DNA of 64,000 nt from Ruminococcus sp. AM36-2AA (GTDB lineage Bacteria > Bacillota > Clostridia > Lachnospirales > Lachnospiraceae): positions 124,001 through 188,000 of the forward strand of contig NZ_QTYB01000003.1 in assembly GCF_003461955.1 (NCBI RefSeq), read 5' to 3'. Every line of letters begins with the position of its first letter. The stretch's first letter is position 1. Below the pieces are notes generated by a model, which ran no database searches, had not been told where the DNA came from, and saw only the letters and a program-made list of their open reading frames with translations. The position numbers and the translations under genes were made by a program. Positions 34,831 through 46,669 of this stretch are shown piece by piece.

Positions 34831-37800
34831 ATGGAAAAAAACAGAATTCGTTCTGTAAAAACTGGAAAAAGCATGCGTATGAGCTACCAGAGACAAAAAG
34901 AAGTCCTGGAAATGCCAAACCTGATCGAAGTTCAGAAAGATTCCTACCAGTGGTTTCTTGACGAAGGTTTAAAAGAAGTATTCGATGATATTTCTCCGAT
35001 CGCAGATTACGGCGGAAAGCTCAGTCTGGAATTCATCGATTTCACATATGATGAAAAAGATGCGAAATATTCCATCGAGCAGTGTAAAGAACGTGACGTG
35101 ACTTATGCCGCACCTTTGAAGGTTCGAGTAAGGCTGATCAATAAGGAAACAGAAGAGATCAACGAACACGAGATTTTCATGGGAGATTTACCGCTGATGA
35201 CTGCTACAGGTACCTTTGTTATCAATGGTGCTGAGCGTGTTATTGTCAGCCAGTTAGTACGTTCCCCTGGAATCTACTACGCAATCGCTCATGATAAACT
35301 TGGTAAGAGACTGTTTTCCAGTACTGTAATTCCGAACAGAGGTGCATGGCTGGAGTACGAGACAGATTCAAATGATGTATTTTATGTACGTGTAGACAGA
35401 ACAAGAAAGGTTCCGATCACTGTTCTGATCCGTGCACTGGGCATTGGAACCAATGCTGAGATCATTGATCTGTTTGGTGAAGAGCCAAAGATCCTTGCCA
35501 GCTTTACCAAGGATACTTCCACAAACTATCAGGAAGGTCTCCTTGAGCTGTATAAGAAGATCCGTCCGGGCGAGCCGCTTGCAGTAGAGAGCGCAGAGAG
35601 CCTGATCATGGCAATGTTCTTCGATCCGAGAAGATATGACCTTGCCAAAGTCGGACGTTATAAATTTAATAAGAAGCTTCATTTCAACAAACGTATCGTA
35701 GGCCACAAGCTCTCCCAGGATGTTGTAGATACAACAACAGGTGAGATCCTTGCAGAGGCTGAGACACTTGTTACAAAAGAGCTTGCTGATACTTTACAGA
35801 ATTCCGCAGTTCCGTATGTGTGGATCCAGGGTGAGGAGAGAGAGATCAAAGTCCTTTCCAGCCTTATGGTTGACATCCGTCACTATCTGCCGGAGCTTGA
35901 GGATCCGAAGTCCCTGGGTGTTACAGAATTAGTATACTACCCGGTACTCGAAAAAATTCTGGAAGAAAATGACACATTTGAGGACAGATGTGAGGCAATC
36001 AAACGTGATATCCACGACCTGATCCCGAAACACATCACCAAGGAAGATATCCTTGCGTCCATCAACTACAATATGCATCTGGAGTATGGCCTTGGTAACG
36101 ATGATGATATCGACCACCTGGGTAACCGTCGTATCCGTGCTGTCGGTGAGCTGCTTCAGAACCAGTACCGCATCGGTCTTTCCAGACTTGAGCGTGTGGT
36201 ACGTGAGAGAATGACAACACAGGACACAGAGAGCATTTCTCCGCAGTCCCTGATCAATATCAAACCGGTAACTGCAGCAGTGAAAGAATTCTTCGGATCT
36301 TCCCAGCTGTCACAGTTCATGGACCAGAACAACCCGCTTGGAGAGCTGACTCATAAGAGAAGACTTTCCGCACTGGGACCTGGCGGTCTGTCACGAGACA
36401 GAGCCGGATTCGAGGTTCGAGACGTACATTACTCCCATTACGGAAGAATGTGCCCGATCGAGACTCCTGAGGGACCGAACATCGGTCTTATCAACTCCCT
36501 TGCATCCTATGCAAGAATCAATCAGTACGGTTTCGTAGAGGCACCGTACAGAAAGATCGACAAAACAGATCCTTCCAACCCGCGTGTAACCGATGAGGTT
36601 GTATACATGACAGCGGATGAGGAAGATAATTACCATGTAGCACAGGCGAATGAGCCTCTGGATGAGGAAGGCCACTTCATTCATAAGAATGTATCCGGTC
36701 GTTACCGTGAAGAGACACAGGAGTACGAGCAGCACATGTTTGATTACATGGACGTATCTCCTAGAATGGTATTCTCCGTTGCTACAGCCCTGATTCCGTT
36801 CCTGCAGAACGATGATGCGAACCGTGCGCTGATGGGATCCAACATGCAGCGTCAGGCCGTTCCGCTTCTTACAACAGAGGCTCCGGTTGTTGGTACAGGT
36901 ATGGAGACCAAGACAGCCGTTGACTCCGGTGTATGCGTTGTTGCAAGAAAAGCAGGTACCGTACTTCGTTCCACATCTACAGATATCTCCATTAAGAATG
37001 ATGACGGAACAAAGGATGATTATCATCTGACAAAATTCATGCGAAGCAACCAGAGCAACTGCTACAACCAGAGACCGATCGTGTTCCAGGGAGAGCATGT
37101 TGAGGCCGGACAGGTTATCGCAGATGGTCCGTCTACATCCAATGGTGAGCTTGCGCTTGGTAAGAACCCGCTGATCGGATTTATGACCTGGGAAGGTTAT
37201 AACTACGAGGATGCCGTTCTGCTCAGCGAGAGACTTGTACAGAACGATGTTTATACATCTGTCCATATCGAGGAATATGAGGCAGAATCCCGTGATACCA
37301 AGCTGGGACCGGAAGAGATCACACGTGATGTTCCGGGTGTCGGCGATGACGCTCTGAAAGATCTGGATGAGCGTGGTATCATCCGTATCGGTGCTGAGGT
37401 ACGTGCCGGTGATATCCTTGTTGGTAAGGTTACTCCTAAGGGAGAGACAGAGCTTACTGCTGAGGAGCGTCTCCTTCGTGCCATCTTTGGTGAGAAGGCA
37501 AGAGAGGTACGTGATACTTCCCTTAAAGTACCCCACGGTGAATATGGTATTATCGTAGATGCCAAGGTATTTACAAGAGAGAACGGCGATGAGCTGAGCC
37601 CTGGAGTAAATCAGGCAGTACGTATTTATATTGCACAGAAGAGAAAGATCTCCGTTGGTGATAAGATGGCTGGTCGTCATGGTAACAAGGGTGTCGTTTC
37701 CCGTGTACTTCCAGTTGAGGATATGCCATTCCTTCCGAACGGACGTCCCCTTGATATCGTGCTGAATCCTCTGGGTGTACCTTCCCGAATGAATATCGGA

Positions 37801-38688
37801 CAGGTCCTGGAGATCCACTTAAGCCTTGCTGCCAAAGCACTTGGCTTCAATATCGCAACACCTGTATTCGATGGCGCTAACGAGGTTGATATCCAGGATA
37901 CTCTGGAACTTGCCAACGATTACGTAAATACGGAAGACTTTGAGGAATTCCGTGAGAAATATAAAGACATTCTTGCACCGGATGTTATGCAGTATCTGGA
38001 TGAGAATAAAGCTCACAGAGCACTCTGGAAGGGCGTTCCGATCTCCAGAGACGGTAAGGTAAGACTTCGTGACGGACGTACAGGAGAGTACTTTGACAGC
38101 CCTGTAACTATCGGTCACATGCACTACTTGAAACTGCATCATCTGGTAGACGATAAGATCCATGCACGTTCCACAGGTCCATACTCCCTGGTAACACAGC
38201 AGCCTCTGGGTGGTAAAGCTCAGTTCGGTGGACAGCGTTTCGGAGAGATGGAGGTTTGGGCACTGGAGGCATATGGTGCTTCCTATACACTGCAGGAGAT
38301 CCTGACAGTGAAGTCTGATGATGTGATCGGACGTGTTAAGACCTATGAAGCGATCATCAAAGGCGATAACATTCCTGAGCCAGGTATTCCTGAGTCCTTT
38401 AAGGTACTTCTTAAAGAGCTTCAGTCTCTTGGTCTGGATGTACGTGTGCTCAGCGAGGACGGATCAGAGGTACACATTATGGAGACTTCTGATTACGGAG
38501 ATACAGATCTTCGTCATGTCATTGAGGGCGATTCCAGAGGACGCAGAGATGAGGAGTCCTTCGGTAAACACGGCTATACCAAGCAGGAGTTTAGCGGAGA
38601 AGAGCTTGTCAATGTAGAAGAAGATGAAGACCTGGAAGAAGATGAGGACATGATCGAGTTTGAAGAGTCCTTTGATGATGAGGAATAA
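34831..38688 (+). CDS. rpoB: RNA polymerase beta subunit
   Basis: The 1285-residue catalytic beta subunit. The rifampicin region is intact and of the sensitive form: [20 protein letters not shown] then [11 protein letters not shown], with Asp, His and Ser at the three positions most often mutated. [15 protein letters not shown] and the C-terminal [20 protein letters not shown] match the family. The end is a long acidic tail, [14 protein letters not shown] then [12 protein letters not shown], longer than in most bacteria. The ribosome binding site AGGGGTGA precedes the ATG. rpoC follows after 17 bases. Confidence 0.99.
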   Translation: MEKNRIRSVKTGKSMRMSYQRQKEVLEMPNLIEVQKDSYQWFLDEGLKEVFDDISPIADYGGKLSLEFIDFTYDEKDAKYSIEQCKERDVTYAAPLKVRVRLINKETEEINEHEIFMGDLPLMTATGTFVINGAERVIVSQLVRSPGIYYAIAHDKLGKRLFSSTVIPNRGAWLEYETDSNDVFYVRVDRTRKVPITVLIRALGIGTNAEIIDLFGEEPKILASFTKDTSTNYQEGLLELYKKIRPGEPLAVESAESLIMAMFFDPRRYDLAKVGRYKFNKKLHFNKRIVGHKLSQDVVDTTTGEILAEAETLVTKELADTLQNSAVPYVWIQGEEREIKVLSSLMVDIRHYLPELEDPKSLGVTELVYYPVLEKILEENDTFEDRCEAIKRDIHDLIPKHITKEDILASINYNMHLEYGLGNDDDIDHLGNRRIRAVGELLQNQYRIGLSRLERVVRERMTTQDTESISPQSLINIKPVTAAVKEFFGSSQLSQFMDQNNPLGELTHKRRLSALGPGGLSRDRAGFEVRDVHYSHYGRMCPIETPEGPNIGLINSLASYARINQYGFVEAPYRKIDKTDPSNPRVTDEVVYMTADEEDNYHVAQANEPLDEEGHFIHKNVSGRYREETQEYEQHMFDYMDVSPRMVFSVATALIPFLQNDDANRALMGSNMQRQAVPLLTTEAPVVGTGMETKTAVDSGVCVVARKAGTVLRSTSTDISIKNDDGTKDDYHLTKFMRSNQSNCYNQRPIVFQGEHVEAGQVIADGPSTSNGELALGKNPLIGFMTWEGYNYEDAVLLSERLVQNDVYTSVHIEEYEAESRDTKLGPEEITRDVPGVGDDALKDLDERGIIRIGAEVRAGDILVGKVTPKGETELTAEERLLRAIFGEKAREVRDTSLKVPHGEYGIIVDAKVFTRENGDELSPGVNQAVRIYIAQKRKISVGDKMAGRHGNKGVVSRVLPVEDMPFLPNGRPLDIVLNPLGVPSRMNIGQVLEIHLSLAAKALGFNIATPVFDGANEVDIQDTLELANDYVNTEDFEEFREKYKDILAPDVMQYLDENKAHRALWKGVPISRDGKVRLRDGRTGEYFDSPVTIGHMHYLKLHHLVDDKIHARSTGPYSLVTQQPLGGKAQFGGQRFGEMEVWALEAYGASYTLQEILTVKSDDVIGRVKTYEAIIKGDNIPEPGIPESFKVLLKELQSLGLDVRVLSEDGSEVHIMETSDYGDTDLRHVIEGDSRGRRDEESFGKHGYTKQEFSGEELVNVEEDEDLEEDEDMIEFEESFDDEE

Positions 38689-38705
38689 GAAAGGGGAAAG
38701 AATAC

Positions 38706-41700
38706 ATGGCAGAAACAACCAACGCCAATGAAACATATCAGCCAATGACTTTCGATGCCATCAAGATCGGACTGGCGTCCCCTGAGAAGATCAGAGAGTG
38801 GTCACACGGTGAGGTTTTAAAACCTGAAACAATCAACTACAGAACCTTGAAGCCTGAGAAGGACGGTCTTTTCTGCGAAAGAATTTTCGGACCGAGCAAG
38901 GACTGGGAGTGTCACTGTGGAAAGTATAAAAAAATTCGCTATAAAGGCGTTGTCTGCGACAGGTGTGGTGTTGAAGTAACCAAATCTGCCGTTCGTAGAG
39001 AACGTATGGGACACATTGAGCTTGCAGCTCCTGTATCTCATATCTGGTATTTCAAAGGAATTCCGTCCCGTATGGGTCTGATCCTTGATATTTCTCCAAG
39101 AACACTGGAGAAAGTGCTTTACTTTGCAAACTATATCGTTCTGGATCCTGCTGATTCAGGCCTTATGTACAAACAGGTACTCACCGAGCGTGAGTACCAG
39201 GAAGCAAGAGAGTCTTACGGCGAAGGCTTCCGCGTAGGTATGGGTGCTGAGTCCATCATGGAGCTCTTGAAAGCTATTGATCTTGAGAAAGATTCCGCAG
39301 AGCTGAAAGCAGAGCTTGTTGATGCAACAGGCCAGAAACGTGCAAGAATCATTAAACGTCTTGAGGTTGTAGAGTCCTTCCGTGAGTCCGGCAACCGTCC
39401 TGAGTGGATGATCATGACTGTGATCCCGGTTATCCCACCGGATCTTCGTCCTATGGTACAGCTGGATGGAGGACGTTTTGCAACATCTGACCTGAATGAT
39501 CTTTACAGAAGAATCATCAACAGAAATAACCGTCTGAAAAGACTTCTGGAGCTTGGCGCTCCGGATATCATTGTCCGCAACGAGAAGCGTATGCTGCAGG
39601 AGGCTGTAGATGCCCTGATCGATAACGGACGCCGTGGACGTCCTGTAACAGGACCTGGAAACAGAGCCCTGAAATCCCTTTCCGACATGCTGAAAGGTAA
39701 ATCCGGACGTTTCCGTCAGAACCTTCTGGGTAAACGAGTTGACTATTCCGGACGTTCTGTAATCGTTGTAGGACCGGAGCTTAAGATCTATCAGTGTGGT
39801 CTTCCGAAAGAGATGGCCATCGAGCTGTTCAAACCTTTCGTTATGAAAGAGCTTGTTGCTAACGGAACATCTCACAATATCAAAAATGCCAAGAAGATGG
39901 TAGAGAAACTTGAGCCTGCAGTATGGGATGTCCTTGAGGACGTCATTAAAGAGCATCCGGTTATGCTTAACCGTGCACCTACACTGCATCGTCTGGGTAT
40001 CCAGGCGTTCGAGCCGATCCTTGTAGAAGGTAAGGCAATCAAGCTTCATCCACTTGTTTGTACCGCGTTCAACGCTGACTTCGATGGTGACCAGATGGCC
40101 GTACATCTTCCGCTTTCTCAGGAAGCACAGGCAGAGTGCCGTTTCCTTCTGTTATCACCGAACAACCTTCTGAAACCGTCAGATGGTGGTCCTGTAGCCG
40201 TTCCTTCACAGGATATGGTCCTTGGTATCTACTACCTGACTCAGGAGAGACCTGGAAACAAGGGTGAAGGCAAGTTCTTCAAGAGTGTCAACGAGGCAAT
40301 TCTTGCATACGAGAACAAAGTCATCACACTTCAGACCAAGATCATTGTACGTTGCCATAAGACAATGCCGGATGGCACTGTGTTAAGCGGCAATGTTCAT
40401 TCCACACTTGGACGTTTCCTGTTCAACGAGATCCTTCCACAGGACCTTGGATTTGTAGACAGAAGCGTACCTGGAAACGAACTGCTTCTTGAGGTTGACT
40501 TCCTTGTAGGTAAGAAACAGCTGAAGCAGATCCTTGAAAAAGTTATCAATACTCACGGTGCAACAAGAACAGCTGAGGTACTTGACTCCGTTAAGGCTAT
40601 GGGTTACAAATACTCCACACGTGCAGCCATGACCGTATCTATTTCCGATATGACCGTGCCGCCGCAGAAGCCGGAGATGATCAAGCAGGCTCAGGATACT
40701 GTTGACCGTATTACAAAGAACTACAAACGTGGTCTTATCACAGAGGAAGAGCGTTACAAAGAGGTTGTTGATACCTGGAAGAAGACGGATGATGAGCTTA
40801 CAAAAGCACTTCTTACCGGTCTTGATAAGTACAACAACATCTTCATGATGGCTGACTCCGGAGCCCGTGGTTCCGATAAGCAGATCAAACAGCTTGCCGG
40901 AATGCGAGGACTGATGGCTGATACAACCGGTCATACAATCGAGCTCCCGATCAAGTCAAACTTCCGTGAAGGTCTTGACGTACTGGAGTACTTCATGTCC
41001 GCTCATGGAGCACGTAAAGGTCTTTCCGATACCGCTCTTCGTACAGCCGATTCCGGATACCTGACAAGACGACTTGTTGACGTATCCCAGGATCTGATCG
41101 TTCGTGAGGCAGACTGCTGTGAGAACAGAGCAGAGATCTCCGGAATGGAAGTTCGTGGATTCATGGACGGAAAAGAAGAGATCGAGAGCCTTCAGGAGCG
41201 TATCACAGGACGTTTCTCCTGTGAGACAGTTAAGAATAAAGACGGAGAAATCCTTGTTAAAGCAAACCACATGATCACACCGAAGCGTGCAGCCCGTATC
41301 ATGAAAGAGGGCGTAAGCAACGTGACAGGCGGACCGATCGACAGACTGAAGATCCGTACCATCCTTTCCTGTAAGTGCAAGGTTGGTGTCTGCGCGAAAT
41401 GCTATGGTGCGAACATGGCTACCGGTGAGCCGGTACAGGTTGGTGAGTCCGTTGGTATCATCGCAGCACAGTCTATCGGTGAGCCAGGTACACAGCTGAC
41501 CATGCGTACGTTCCATACCGGTGGTGTTGCCGGTGGAGATATCACACAGGGTCTTCCTCGTGTCGAGGAGCTTTTTGAGGCAAGAAAGCCGAAGGGTCTT
41601 GCGATCATCACAGAGATCCCAGGTGTTGCCACAATCAACGACACTAAGAAGAAACGTGAGATCATCGTAAATGATCCGGAGACAGGTGATTCCAAGACTT

Positions 41701-42404
41701 ACCTGATCCCATACGGTTCCCGTATCAAAGTCCTTGACGGACAGGTTCTTGAGGCCGGCGATGAGCTGACAGAAGGTAGTGTAAATCCGCATGATATCCT
41801 GAGAATTAAGGGTGTTCGTGCAGTTCAGGATTACATGATCCGCGAGGTTCAGCGTGTATATCGTCTGCAGGGTGTTGAGATCAACGATAAGCATATCGAG
41901 GTTATCGTTCATCAGATGCTGAAGAAGATCCGTATCGAGGATAACGGAGATACAGAGTTCCTGCCAGGAACACTTGTTGATGTCCTTGATGTTGAGGAAG
42001 TTAACGAGAAACTTGAGGCAGAGGGCAAACAGCCGGCAGAGGGCAAACAGGTTATGCTTGGTATTACCAAGGCATCCCTTGCTACAAACTCCTTCCTGTC
42101 AGCAGCATCCTTCCAGGAGACAACAAAAGTCCTGACAGAGGCTGCTATCAAAGGTAAGGTCGATCCGCTGATCGGTCTGAAAGAGAACGTTATCATTGGT
42201 AAGCTGATTCCTGCAGGTACAGGTATGAAGCGTTACAGTGAGATCAGTCTTGACACAGGAATGCCGGAAGTAAAAACAGCTTCCGAGGAGCCTGAGGATA
42301 CAGAGGAAATTTCCGTAGAGGAAGAGAAGACTGAGACTGCTCCGGAGGAAGAGACCGCTGCTGTTGAAGAGACAGCAGAGGAAACTGCACCGGTAGAAGA
42401 ATAA
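38706..42404 (+). CDS. rpoC: RNA polymerase beta' subunit
   Basis: The 1232-residue beta' subunit. The N-terminal zinc site is [20 protein letters not shown], the Mg-binding active site [12 protein letters not shown], the second zinc cluster [13 protein letters not shown], and the trigger-loop region [18 protein letters not shown]. It ends with an acidic, Glu/Thr-rich tail of about 40 residues ([14 protein letters not shown] onward). AGAAAGGGGAA lies before the ATG. It is cotranscribed with rpoB and ends at a strong terminator. Confidence 0.99.
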   Translation: MAETTNANETYQPMTFDAIKIGLASPEKIREWSHGEVLKPETINYRTLKPEKDGLFCERIFGPSKDWECHCGKYKKIRYKGVVCDRCGVEVTKSAVRRERMGHIELAAPVSHIWYFKGIPSRMGLILDISPRTLEKVLYFANYIVLDPADSGLMYKQVLTEREYQEARESYGEGFRVGMGAESIMELLKAIDLEKDSAELKAELVDATGQKRARIIKRLEVVESFRESGNRPEWMIMTVIPVIPPDLRPMVQLDGGRFATSDLNDLYRRIINRNNRLKRLLELGAPDIIVRNEKRMLQEAVDALIDNGRRGRPVTGPGNRALKSLSDMLKGKSGRFRQNLLGKRVDYSGRSVIVVGPELKIYQCGLPKEMAIELFKPFVMKELVANGTSHNIKNAKKMVEKLEPAVWDVLEDVIKEHPVMLNRAPTLHRLGIQAFEPILVEGKAIKLHPLVCTAFNADFDGDQMAVHLPLSQEAQAECRFLLLSPNNLLKPSDGGPVAVPSQDMVLGIYYLTQERPGNKGEGKFFKSVNEAILAYENKVITLQTKIIVRCHKTMPDGTVLSGNVHSTLGRFLFNEILPQDLGFVDRSVPGNELLLEVDFLVGKKQLKQILEKVINTHGATRTAEVLDSVKAMGYKYSTRAAMTVSISDMTVPPQKPEMIKQAQDTVDRITKNYKRGLITEEERYKEVVDTWKKTDDELTKALLTGLDKYNNIFMMADSGARGSDKQIKQLAGMRGLMADTTGHTIELPIKSNFREGLDVLEYFMSAHGARKGLSDTALRTADSGYLTRRLVDVSQDLIVREADCCENRAEISGMEVRGFMDGKEEIESLQERITGRFSCETVKNKDGEILVKANHMITPKRAARIMKEGVSNVTGGPIDRLKIRTILSCKCKVGVCAKCYGANMATGEPVQVGESVGIIAAQSIGEPGTQLTMRTFHTGGVAGGDITQGLPRVEELFEARKPKGLAIITEIPGVATINDTKKKREIIVNDPETGDSKTYLIPYGSRIKVLDGQVLEAGDELTEGSVNPHDILRIKGVRAVQDYMIREVQRVYRLQGVEINDKHIEVIVHQMLKKIRIEDNGDTEFLPGTLVDVLDVEEVNEKLEAEGKQPAEGKQVMLGITKASLATNSFLSAASFQETTKVLTEAAIKGKVDPLIGLKENVIIGKLIPAGTGMKRYSEISLDTGMPEVKTASEEPEDTEEISVEEEKTETAPEEETAAVEETAEETAPVEE

Positions 42405-42430
42405 GTCAATATACCTTGCTAATATAAATA

Positions 42431-42467
42431 AATCTCCCCCCGGAAATCCGGAGGGAGATTTCTGTTT
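42431..42467 (+). terminator. Terminator of rpoB-rpoC
   Basis: AATCTCCCCCCGG pairs with CCGGAGGGAGATT around an AAAT loop (one mismatch), followed by TCTGTTT. Confidence 0.85.
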
Positions 42468-42502
42468 ATAAGCAGGGATTTTCTGAGAGAGGAGGGATTG
42501 CG

Positions 42503-44452
42503 ATGGACAAGGAACTGCCAATTTCCCCGTGGCCGGAATGGAAGATCATAAGTAAGATCGGGGAAGGTTCTTTTGGAAGAGTGTATAAAGCTCAGAGAAC
42601 AGAGAAGGGACGTTCTTTTTACTCGGCAATTAAGATAATCACAATCCCCGCCAGTAAAGGGGAACTGGACAGTGTGCGCTCAGAATCCGGCGATGAAAGA
42701 TCCGTCCGCGGTTATTTCGAAAATCTGGTGGAGGAGTGCATTCAGGAAGTAAGCACCATGGAGTATTTCCGGGGAAATTCCCATATTGTATCTGTAGAAG
42801 ATTACAAGGTAATGGAATATCTGGACGAGATCGGATGGGATATTTTTATCCGCATGGAATATCTCACAAGCTTCATGGAATATTATGCGGGAAAAAATCT
42901 CACAGAAAAAGAAGTGATGAAGCTTGGCATAGACCTTTGTAAATCACTGGAATACTGCGGGCAGCTTCACATTATTCACAGGGACATCAAACCTGAGAAT
43001 ATTTTTGTATCCAGATTCGGGGATTTCAAGCTGGGAGACTTTGGAATCGCCAGAGAACTGGAAAAAACCATGAGTACCCTTTCCAAAAAGGGAACTTATT
43101 CCTATATGGCGCCGGAGATGTACAGGGGAGAACAGTACGACAGCAGAGTGGACATTTATGCACTTGGCCTGGTGTTATATAAACTGATGAATCATAACAG
43201 GCTTCCGTTTCTGAATCTTGAAAAACAGCTGATCACATACAGAGATAAGGAAAACGCGCTCACGAGGAGGATGTCAGGCGAAACACCGCCTGCACCTGTG
43301 GATGCGGGAGAGGCTTTCGGCTCCGTTATCTTAAAAGCCTGTGCTTATGATGCAAAAGAACGGTATCAGACTCCTGATAAGTTTCGGGAAGCACTGGAAG
43401 AAATCCGGTATGGAACGGCAAACAGAGAACAGGGAGTTCATGAGAAACCGAAACCAGTGGAGGAAAGACCTGTTCCGGAGTCCATGCCGAAGTTTCTCCA
43501 GGAGGGTGCATCCAGACAGCTGGCAAGAACAAGTCAACTGAATACGGAGGCAATCCGTCAGGCACGTAGAAATCCTGCGCCGGTATCTGTACAGCCGGAG
43601 AAACCGACAGCCGGAGAAATAGCAAAAAATGCAGCCCGGAATAGGCCAAAGGCTCAGAGTACAATACAGAATCCTCAAAAATCTGCATCCGGAAAAACAG
43701 TATCCGAAAGAGATAGTCTGTCCGGTTATCAGTCAGGATTTTCCCGTCAGCCAGAACCCGGTATAAGAAAAACCGGAGCTGTAAAGCCCAGAGTTACTTC
43801 TATCACAGATCTGGAAGACGACCGTGACCAGAATCTCCAGGAGTGGGAAGGATCCGTGTCAGAGAATGGTGGAAATACCGATGACGGAAAGAGGCGGAAA
43901 GGCATTTTCAGAATGCTCATAGCAGCCGGGATCATTGTTGTGCTGATCGGCGGGATCATTGCGGTACGAACGATACGGAAACCTTCGGACAACGGGGAAC
44001 CTTCGTATACAGATTCCGATGATTCTGATGCTCTGAACAAAGGAAATTTCGGCACTGCAGACGATGCAGATAAAAGCTTCGCACAGGCAATGGAAACGAT
44101 ACGTGACCATGCGACAACCATAGAAAATGCTCTGGACATTTATAGACGTGAAGGCACAGAGGGGGATCGCCTGCGCTTTTATAACGGATCAGGAGAGATC
44201 GCCAAAGTACTTGTATATCCCGGCAGTTCCGCAGATGGCGTTTATGAGGAATATTTTTACTGGGGCGAGCAGATGTTTTATACTTATGTATGGGACGGAG
44301 ATGAAAAACAGTATTTTTATTATCAGGACGGCCTTCTGATCCGATGGATCGATGCAGATGGTAAGGTTCATGATAAAGAGAGTGATAACGACAAATATGT
44401 AGAACTGGGAGACAAATACTGGAGTAATTCTGTAATGGAGCTTCAGCAATAA
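42503..44452 (+). CDS. Membrane-anchored Ser/Thr protein kinase
   Basis: A 649-residue eukaryotic-type kinase. Catalytic domain about 12-290: GEGSFGRVYKA, Lys44 in AIKII, HRDIKPEN with Asp161, DFG Asp179, GTYSYMAPE activation loop and DIYALGLVLYKL. A Pro/Gln/Arg-rich juxtamembrane segment (300-460) leads to one membrane helix at about 468-488 (AAGIIVVLIGGIIAV). The outer part (490-649) has no PASTA repeats; it is acidic, then has an aromatic-rich segment (YPGSSADGVYEEYFYWGEQ, then YFYYQDGLLIRWID) like MORN-type repeats. The sensor is thus unusual for PknB-like kinases. GAGAGGAGGG precedes the ATG. A PP2C phosphatase and an unknown protein follow at once. Confidence 0.92.
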   Translation: MDKELPISPWPEWKIISKIGEGSFGRVYKAQRTEKGRSFYSAIKIITIPASKGELDSVRSESGDERSVRGYFENLVEECIQEVSTMEYFRGNSHIVSVEDYKVMEYLDEIGWDIFIRMEYLTSFMEYYAGKNLTEKEVMKLGIDLCKSLEYCGQLHIIHRDIKPENIFVSRFGDFKLGDFGIARELEKTMSTLSKKGTYSYMAPEMYRGEQYDSRVDIYALGLVLYKLMNHNRLPFLNLEKQLITYRDKENALTRRMSGETPPAPVDAGEAFGSVILKACAYDAKERYQTPDKFREALEEIRYGTANREQGVHEKPKPVEERPVPESMPKFLQEGASRQLARTSQLNTEAIRQARRNPAPVSVQPEKPTAGEIAKNAARNRPKAQSTIQNPQKSASGKTVSERDSLSGYQSGFSRQPEPGIRKTGAVKPRVTSITDLEDDRDQNLQEWEGSVSENGGNTDDGKRRKGIFRMLIAAGIIVVLIGGIIAVRTIRKPSDNGEPSYTDSDDSDALNKGNFGTADDADKSFAQAMETIRDHATTIENALDIYRREGTEGDRLRFYNGSGEIAKVLVYPGSSADGVYEEYFYWGEQMFYTYVWDGDEKQYFYYQDGLLIRWIDADGKVHDKESDNDKYVELGDKYWSNSVMELQQ

Positions 44453-44483
44453 TGTCGAAGGGGTTTTTACGAAAGGAAAAAGA

Positions 44484-45299
44484 ATGGCCTATCAGATTGA
44501 TTATGCATATACATGTCACACCGGAAAGGTGAGGACGAATAATGAGGATAATTTCTGGTGCTGCGGAGTGCGGCTGCCAGTGCACAACCAGGGAGTTGAC
44601 GGAATCCTGGCAGGTCATACGCAGCATTGGCAGCTTCCCGTACTGGCAGTTTTTGATGGCATGGGAGGGGAAAGCTGTGGTGAGATGGCAGCCTCTGCAG
44701 CCGTGGAAGCACTGGGTGGTTTTTATGAAGAAAATAAAAAAAGCCTCAAAAAAGAGCCGGTGGTTTTTCTCACAGGAGCCTGTGCAAATATGAATGAAGC
44801 AGTATGCAGATACAGCAGGGAAAATCGTATCAGCAGCATGGGAACTACGATGGCACTTTTGTCTTTCAGTGAAAAAGCGATCTATGCCTGTAATCTTGGG
44901 GACAGTCGTATTTACCGCCATTTTCAGGGAAAACTGCAGCAGATATCTACGGATCATGTGATCAGTGGAAAAATGCTTGGAAAAGCTCCTTTGACACAGT
45001 ACCTGGGTTTTCAGGAGGAAAACATGGCTCTGGAACCATCCATTGTGGAGATCGGCTATCAGACGGGAAGCAGTTATCTGATTTGTTCAGATGGCGTAAC
45101 GGATATGCTGTCAGATGAAGAAATACAGGAAATCCTGAGCAAAACCGGTACCGCGGAAGAAAAAGTAGAAGAGCTTCTTGAAATGGCGCTGTCCAGAGGT
45201 GGAAGAGATAATGTAACGATGATCCTTGCCCAGATCAACGGCTATGAAGAAAAAAATCCTCTCAAACGATGGGCAGAACGGCACAGCACCGGGCGGTAG
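44484..45299 (+). CDS. PP2C-family Ser/Thr phosphatase
   Basis: A 271-residue soluble phosphatase that likely reverses the upstream kinase. Metal-binding motifs are RTNNEDNFW, AVFDGMGGESCGE, LGDSRIYRHFQG, CSDGVTDML and GGRDNVTMI. Compared with PrpC-type enzymes it has a short insertion after EDNFWCCG (residues 26-46). It starts 31 bases after the kinase stop with GAAAGGAAAAAG before the ATG, so the two are one operon. Confidence 0.92.
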   Translation: MAYQIDYAYTCHTGKVRTNNEDNFWCCGVRLPVHNQGVDGILAGHTQHWQLPVLAVFDGMGGESCGEMAASAAVEALGGFYEENKKSLKKEPVVFLTGACANMNEAVCRYSRENRISSMGTTMALLSFSEKAIYACNLGDSRIYRHFQGKLQQISTDHVISGKMLGKAPLTQYLGFQEENMALEPSIVEIGYQTGSSYLICSDGVTDMLSDEEIQEILSKTGTAEEKVEELLEMALSRGGRDNVTMILAQINGYEEKNPLKRWAERHSTGR

Positions 45300-45384
45300 A
45301 AACTCTGCCGGTAATAAAGAGCGGCATTGCTTCCAACCGGCTCAGTCTGCCGGTGAGGAATATAAGGGATAAGGAGAATTTGCG

Positions 45385-46611
45385 ATGAGAAATCGAATGC
45401 AGGATCTTGATTTTGAACAGACAGTTGCCTTCGATTCTGTGAAGGATTTTGAATTTACCAGAAAGGCGGCACAGAAGTTCCGCCAGGTTGTCAGTCTGGA
45501 TTCCTTTGAGGATGAGGATGCAGATGTTATTTTTCATTATCTTTATAAAGAAATGGAACTGGTTTCTTTTGGCGATTATCTGAAAAGATATGTTTATGAG
45601 CGTGCAGAATTGGAAGAACCTTTTTCCCAGGTACCCCAGGAGGTTTACAGGGATATTGTGGTGGAATCTTTTAAAGAGACTTACACACCGAAATCCATGT
45701 CCCCGACTTCTGCCAAGCTGAGTTCTCTGGTGAACAACTGGCTGACCCAGGCTTCTGTGAAACGTGAGACTGTTTTTCTTCTTGGGTTCGGGCTCCGCAT
45801 GAGTACGGAGGATGTATCGGATTTTCTGACCAGGGTGCTTCGGGAACAGGATTTTGATTTTCATAATCCGGAGGAAGTAATTTACTGGTATTGCTATCAT
45901 AACCATCTTGGCTATTATAAGGCAGAAGAATATAAAAAAATCTATAAAGAACTGACACCCACGGAAAAAAAGACCGGTGAGGTTGTATACGGAACAGGTC
46001 TCTGTCTGGACAGTGAAGAGAAACTTCTGGAATATCTGGCATTTCTGAAAGGCAGATGCGACGATCCGAAATCGGAAAAGAGTCAGGCTTTTCAGGAATT
46101 TATGATCCTTCTGGAACGTGCCCGTAAGATCATTGCAGCCATGTACCAGCAGGATGAAGAGGAAAACGGTGGCAAAAAGATCTGGAAGCCTGAGAATATC
46201 AGCGCTTCAGATCTGGAGAAGGTCATCTGCAGCGGTATCCCTATCAACAAGATGGGAAATCTGAAAAAAATGTCCGCTTCTATTCTGGCAAAACATTTCA
46301 GCCAGAAGCGGTTCAGCCGCCAGAGGATCAATAACATTCTGAACCATAAGTTTCCGGTAGAACGATTTGATCTGATCACGCTGGAATTTTTTGTGATCTC
46401 TCAGGAGATGGCAGATGATGATCCATATACAAGATACCGCTATTTTCTGGATGAGATCCAGGAAATCCTGGCACGATGCGGCATGGGTGAGATCTACATA
46501 GTAAATCCATATGAGTGTTTCATCCTCATGTGTCTGCTGACAGACTGTCCGTTGGCAGTTTTTTCCGAGATCTGGGAGAAATCCTATGAAGAAGGGGAAG
46601 AGAAGAACTGA
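45385..46611 (+). CDS. Unrecognised 408-residue protein of the kinase/phosphatase operon
   Basis: A soluble, charged, mostly helical protein with no signal peptide or membrane segment. I recognise no named domain. Visible parts are a Thr/Phe-containing N-terminus (DFEQTVAFDSVKDFEF) that could be a phosphorylation site, a middle segment VFLLGFGLRMSTEDVSDFL followed by PEEVIYWYCYHN, and a basic segment near residues 298-335 (SASILAKHFSQKRFSRQRI) that has the look of a helix-turn-helix. It lies 85 bases after the phosphatase with TAAGGAGAA before its ATG and shares the terminator that ends the operon, so it is a candidate kinase target or effector. That role is inferred from position only. Confidence 0.75.
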   Translation: MRNRMQDLDFEQTVAFDSVKDFEFTRKAAQKFRQVVSLDSFEDEDADVIFHYLYKEMELVSFGDYLKRYVYERAELEEPFSQVPQEVYRDIVVESFKETYTPKSMSPTSAKLSSLVNNWLTQASVKRETVFLLGFGLRMSTEDVSDFLTRVLREQDFDFHNPEEVIYWYCYHNHLGYYKAEEYKKIYKELTPTEKKTGEVVYGTGLCLDSEEKLLEYLAFLKGRCDDPKSEKSQAFQEFMILLERARKIIAAMYQQDEEENGGKKIWKPENISASDLEKVICSGIPINKMGNLKKMSASILAKHFSQKRFSRQRINNILNHKFPVERFDLITLEFFVISQEMADDDPYTRYRYFLDEIQEILARCGMGEIYIVNPYECFILMCLLTDCPLAVFSEIWEKSYEEGEEKN

Positions 46612-46621
46612 AAAGAAGAAT

Positions 46622-46660
46622 AAAAAAGGATGATGCGTATCTGGCGCGTCATCCTTTTTT
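46622..46660. terminator. Bidirectional terminator
   Basis: AAAAAAGGATGATGCG pairs with CGCGTCATCCTTTTTT; it ends the kinase operon and the convergent serine hydrolase gene. Confidence 0.9.
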
Positions 46661-46669
46661 GTCTGTGCT

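Noticed and set aside
36391..37818. 475-codon open frame on the minus strand inside rpoB
   Set aside because: It is antisense to conserved rpoB codons; its Cys/Leu/Ile-rich composition has no family features.
40956..41912. 318-codon minus-strand frame inside rpoC
   Set aside because: It is a shadow of the strongly coding rpoC strand, with no start signals.
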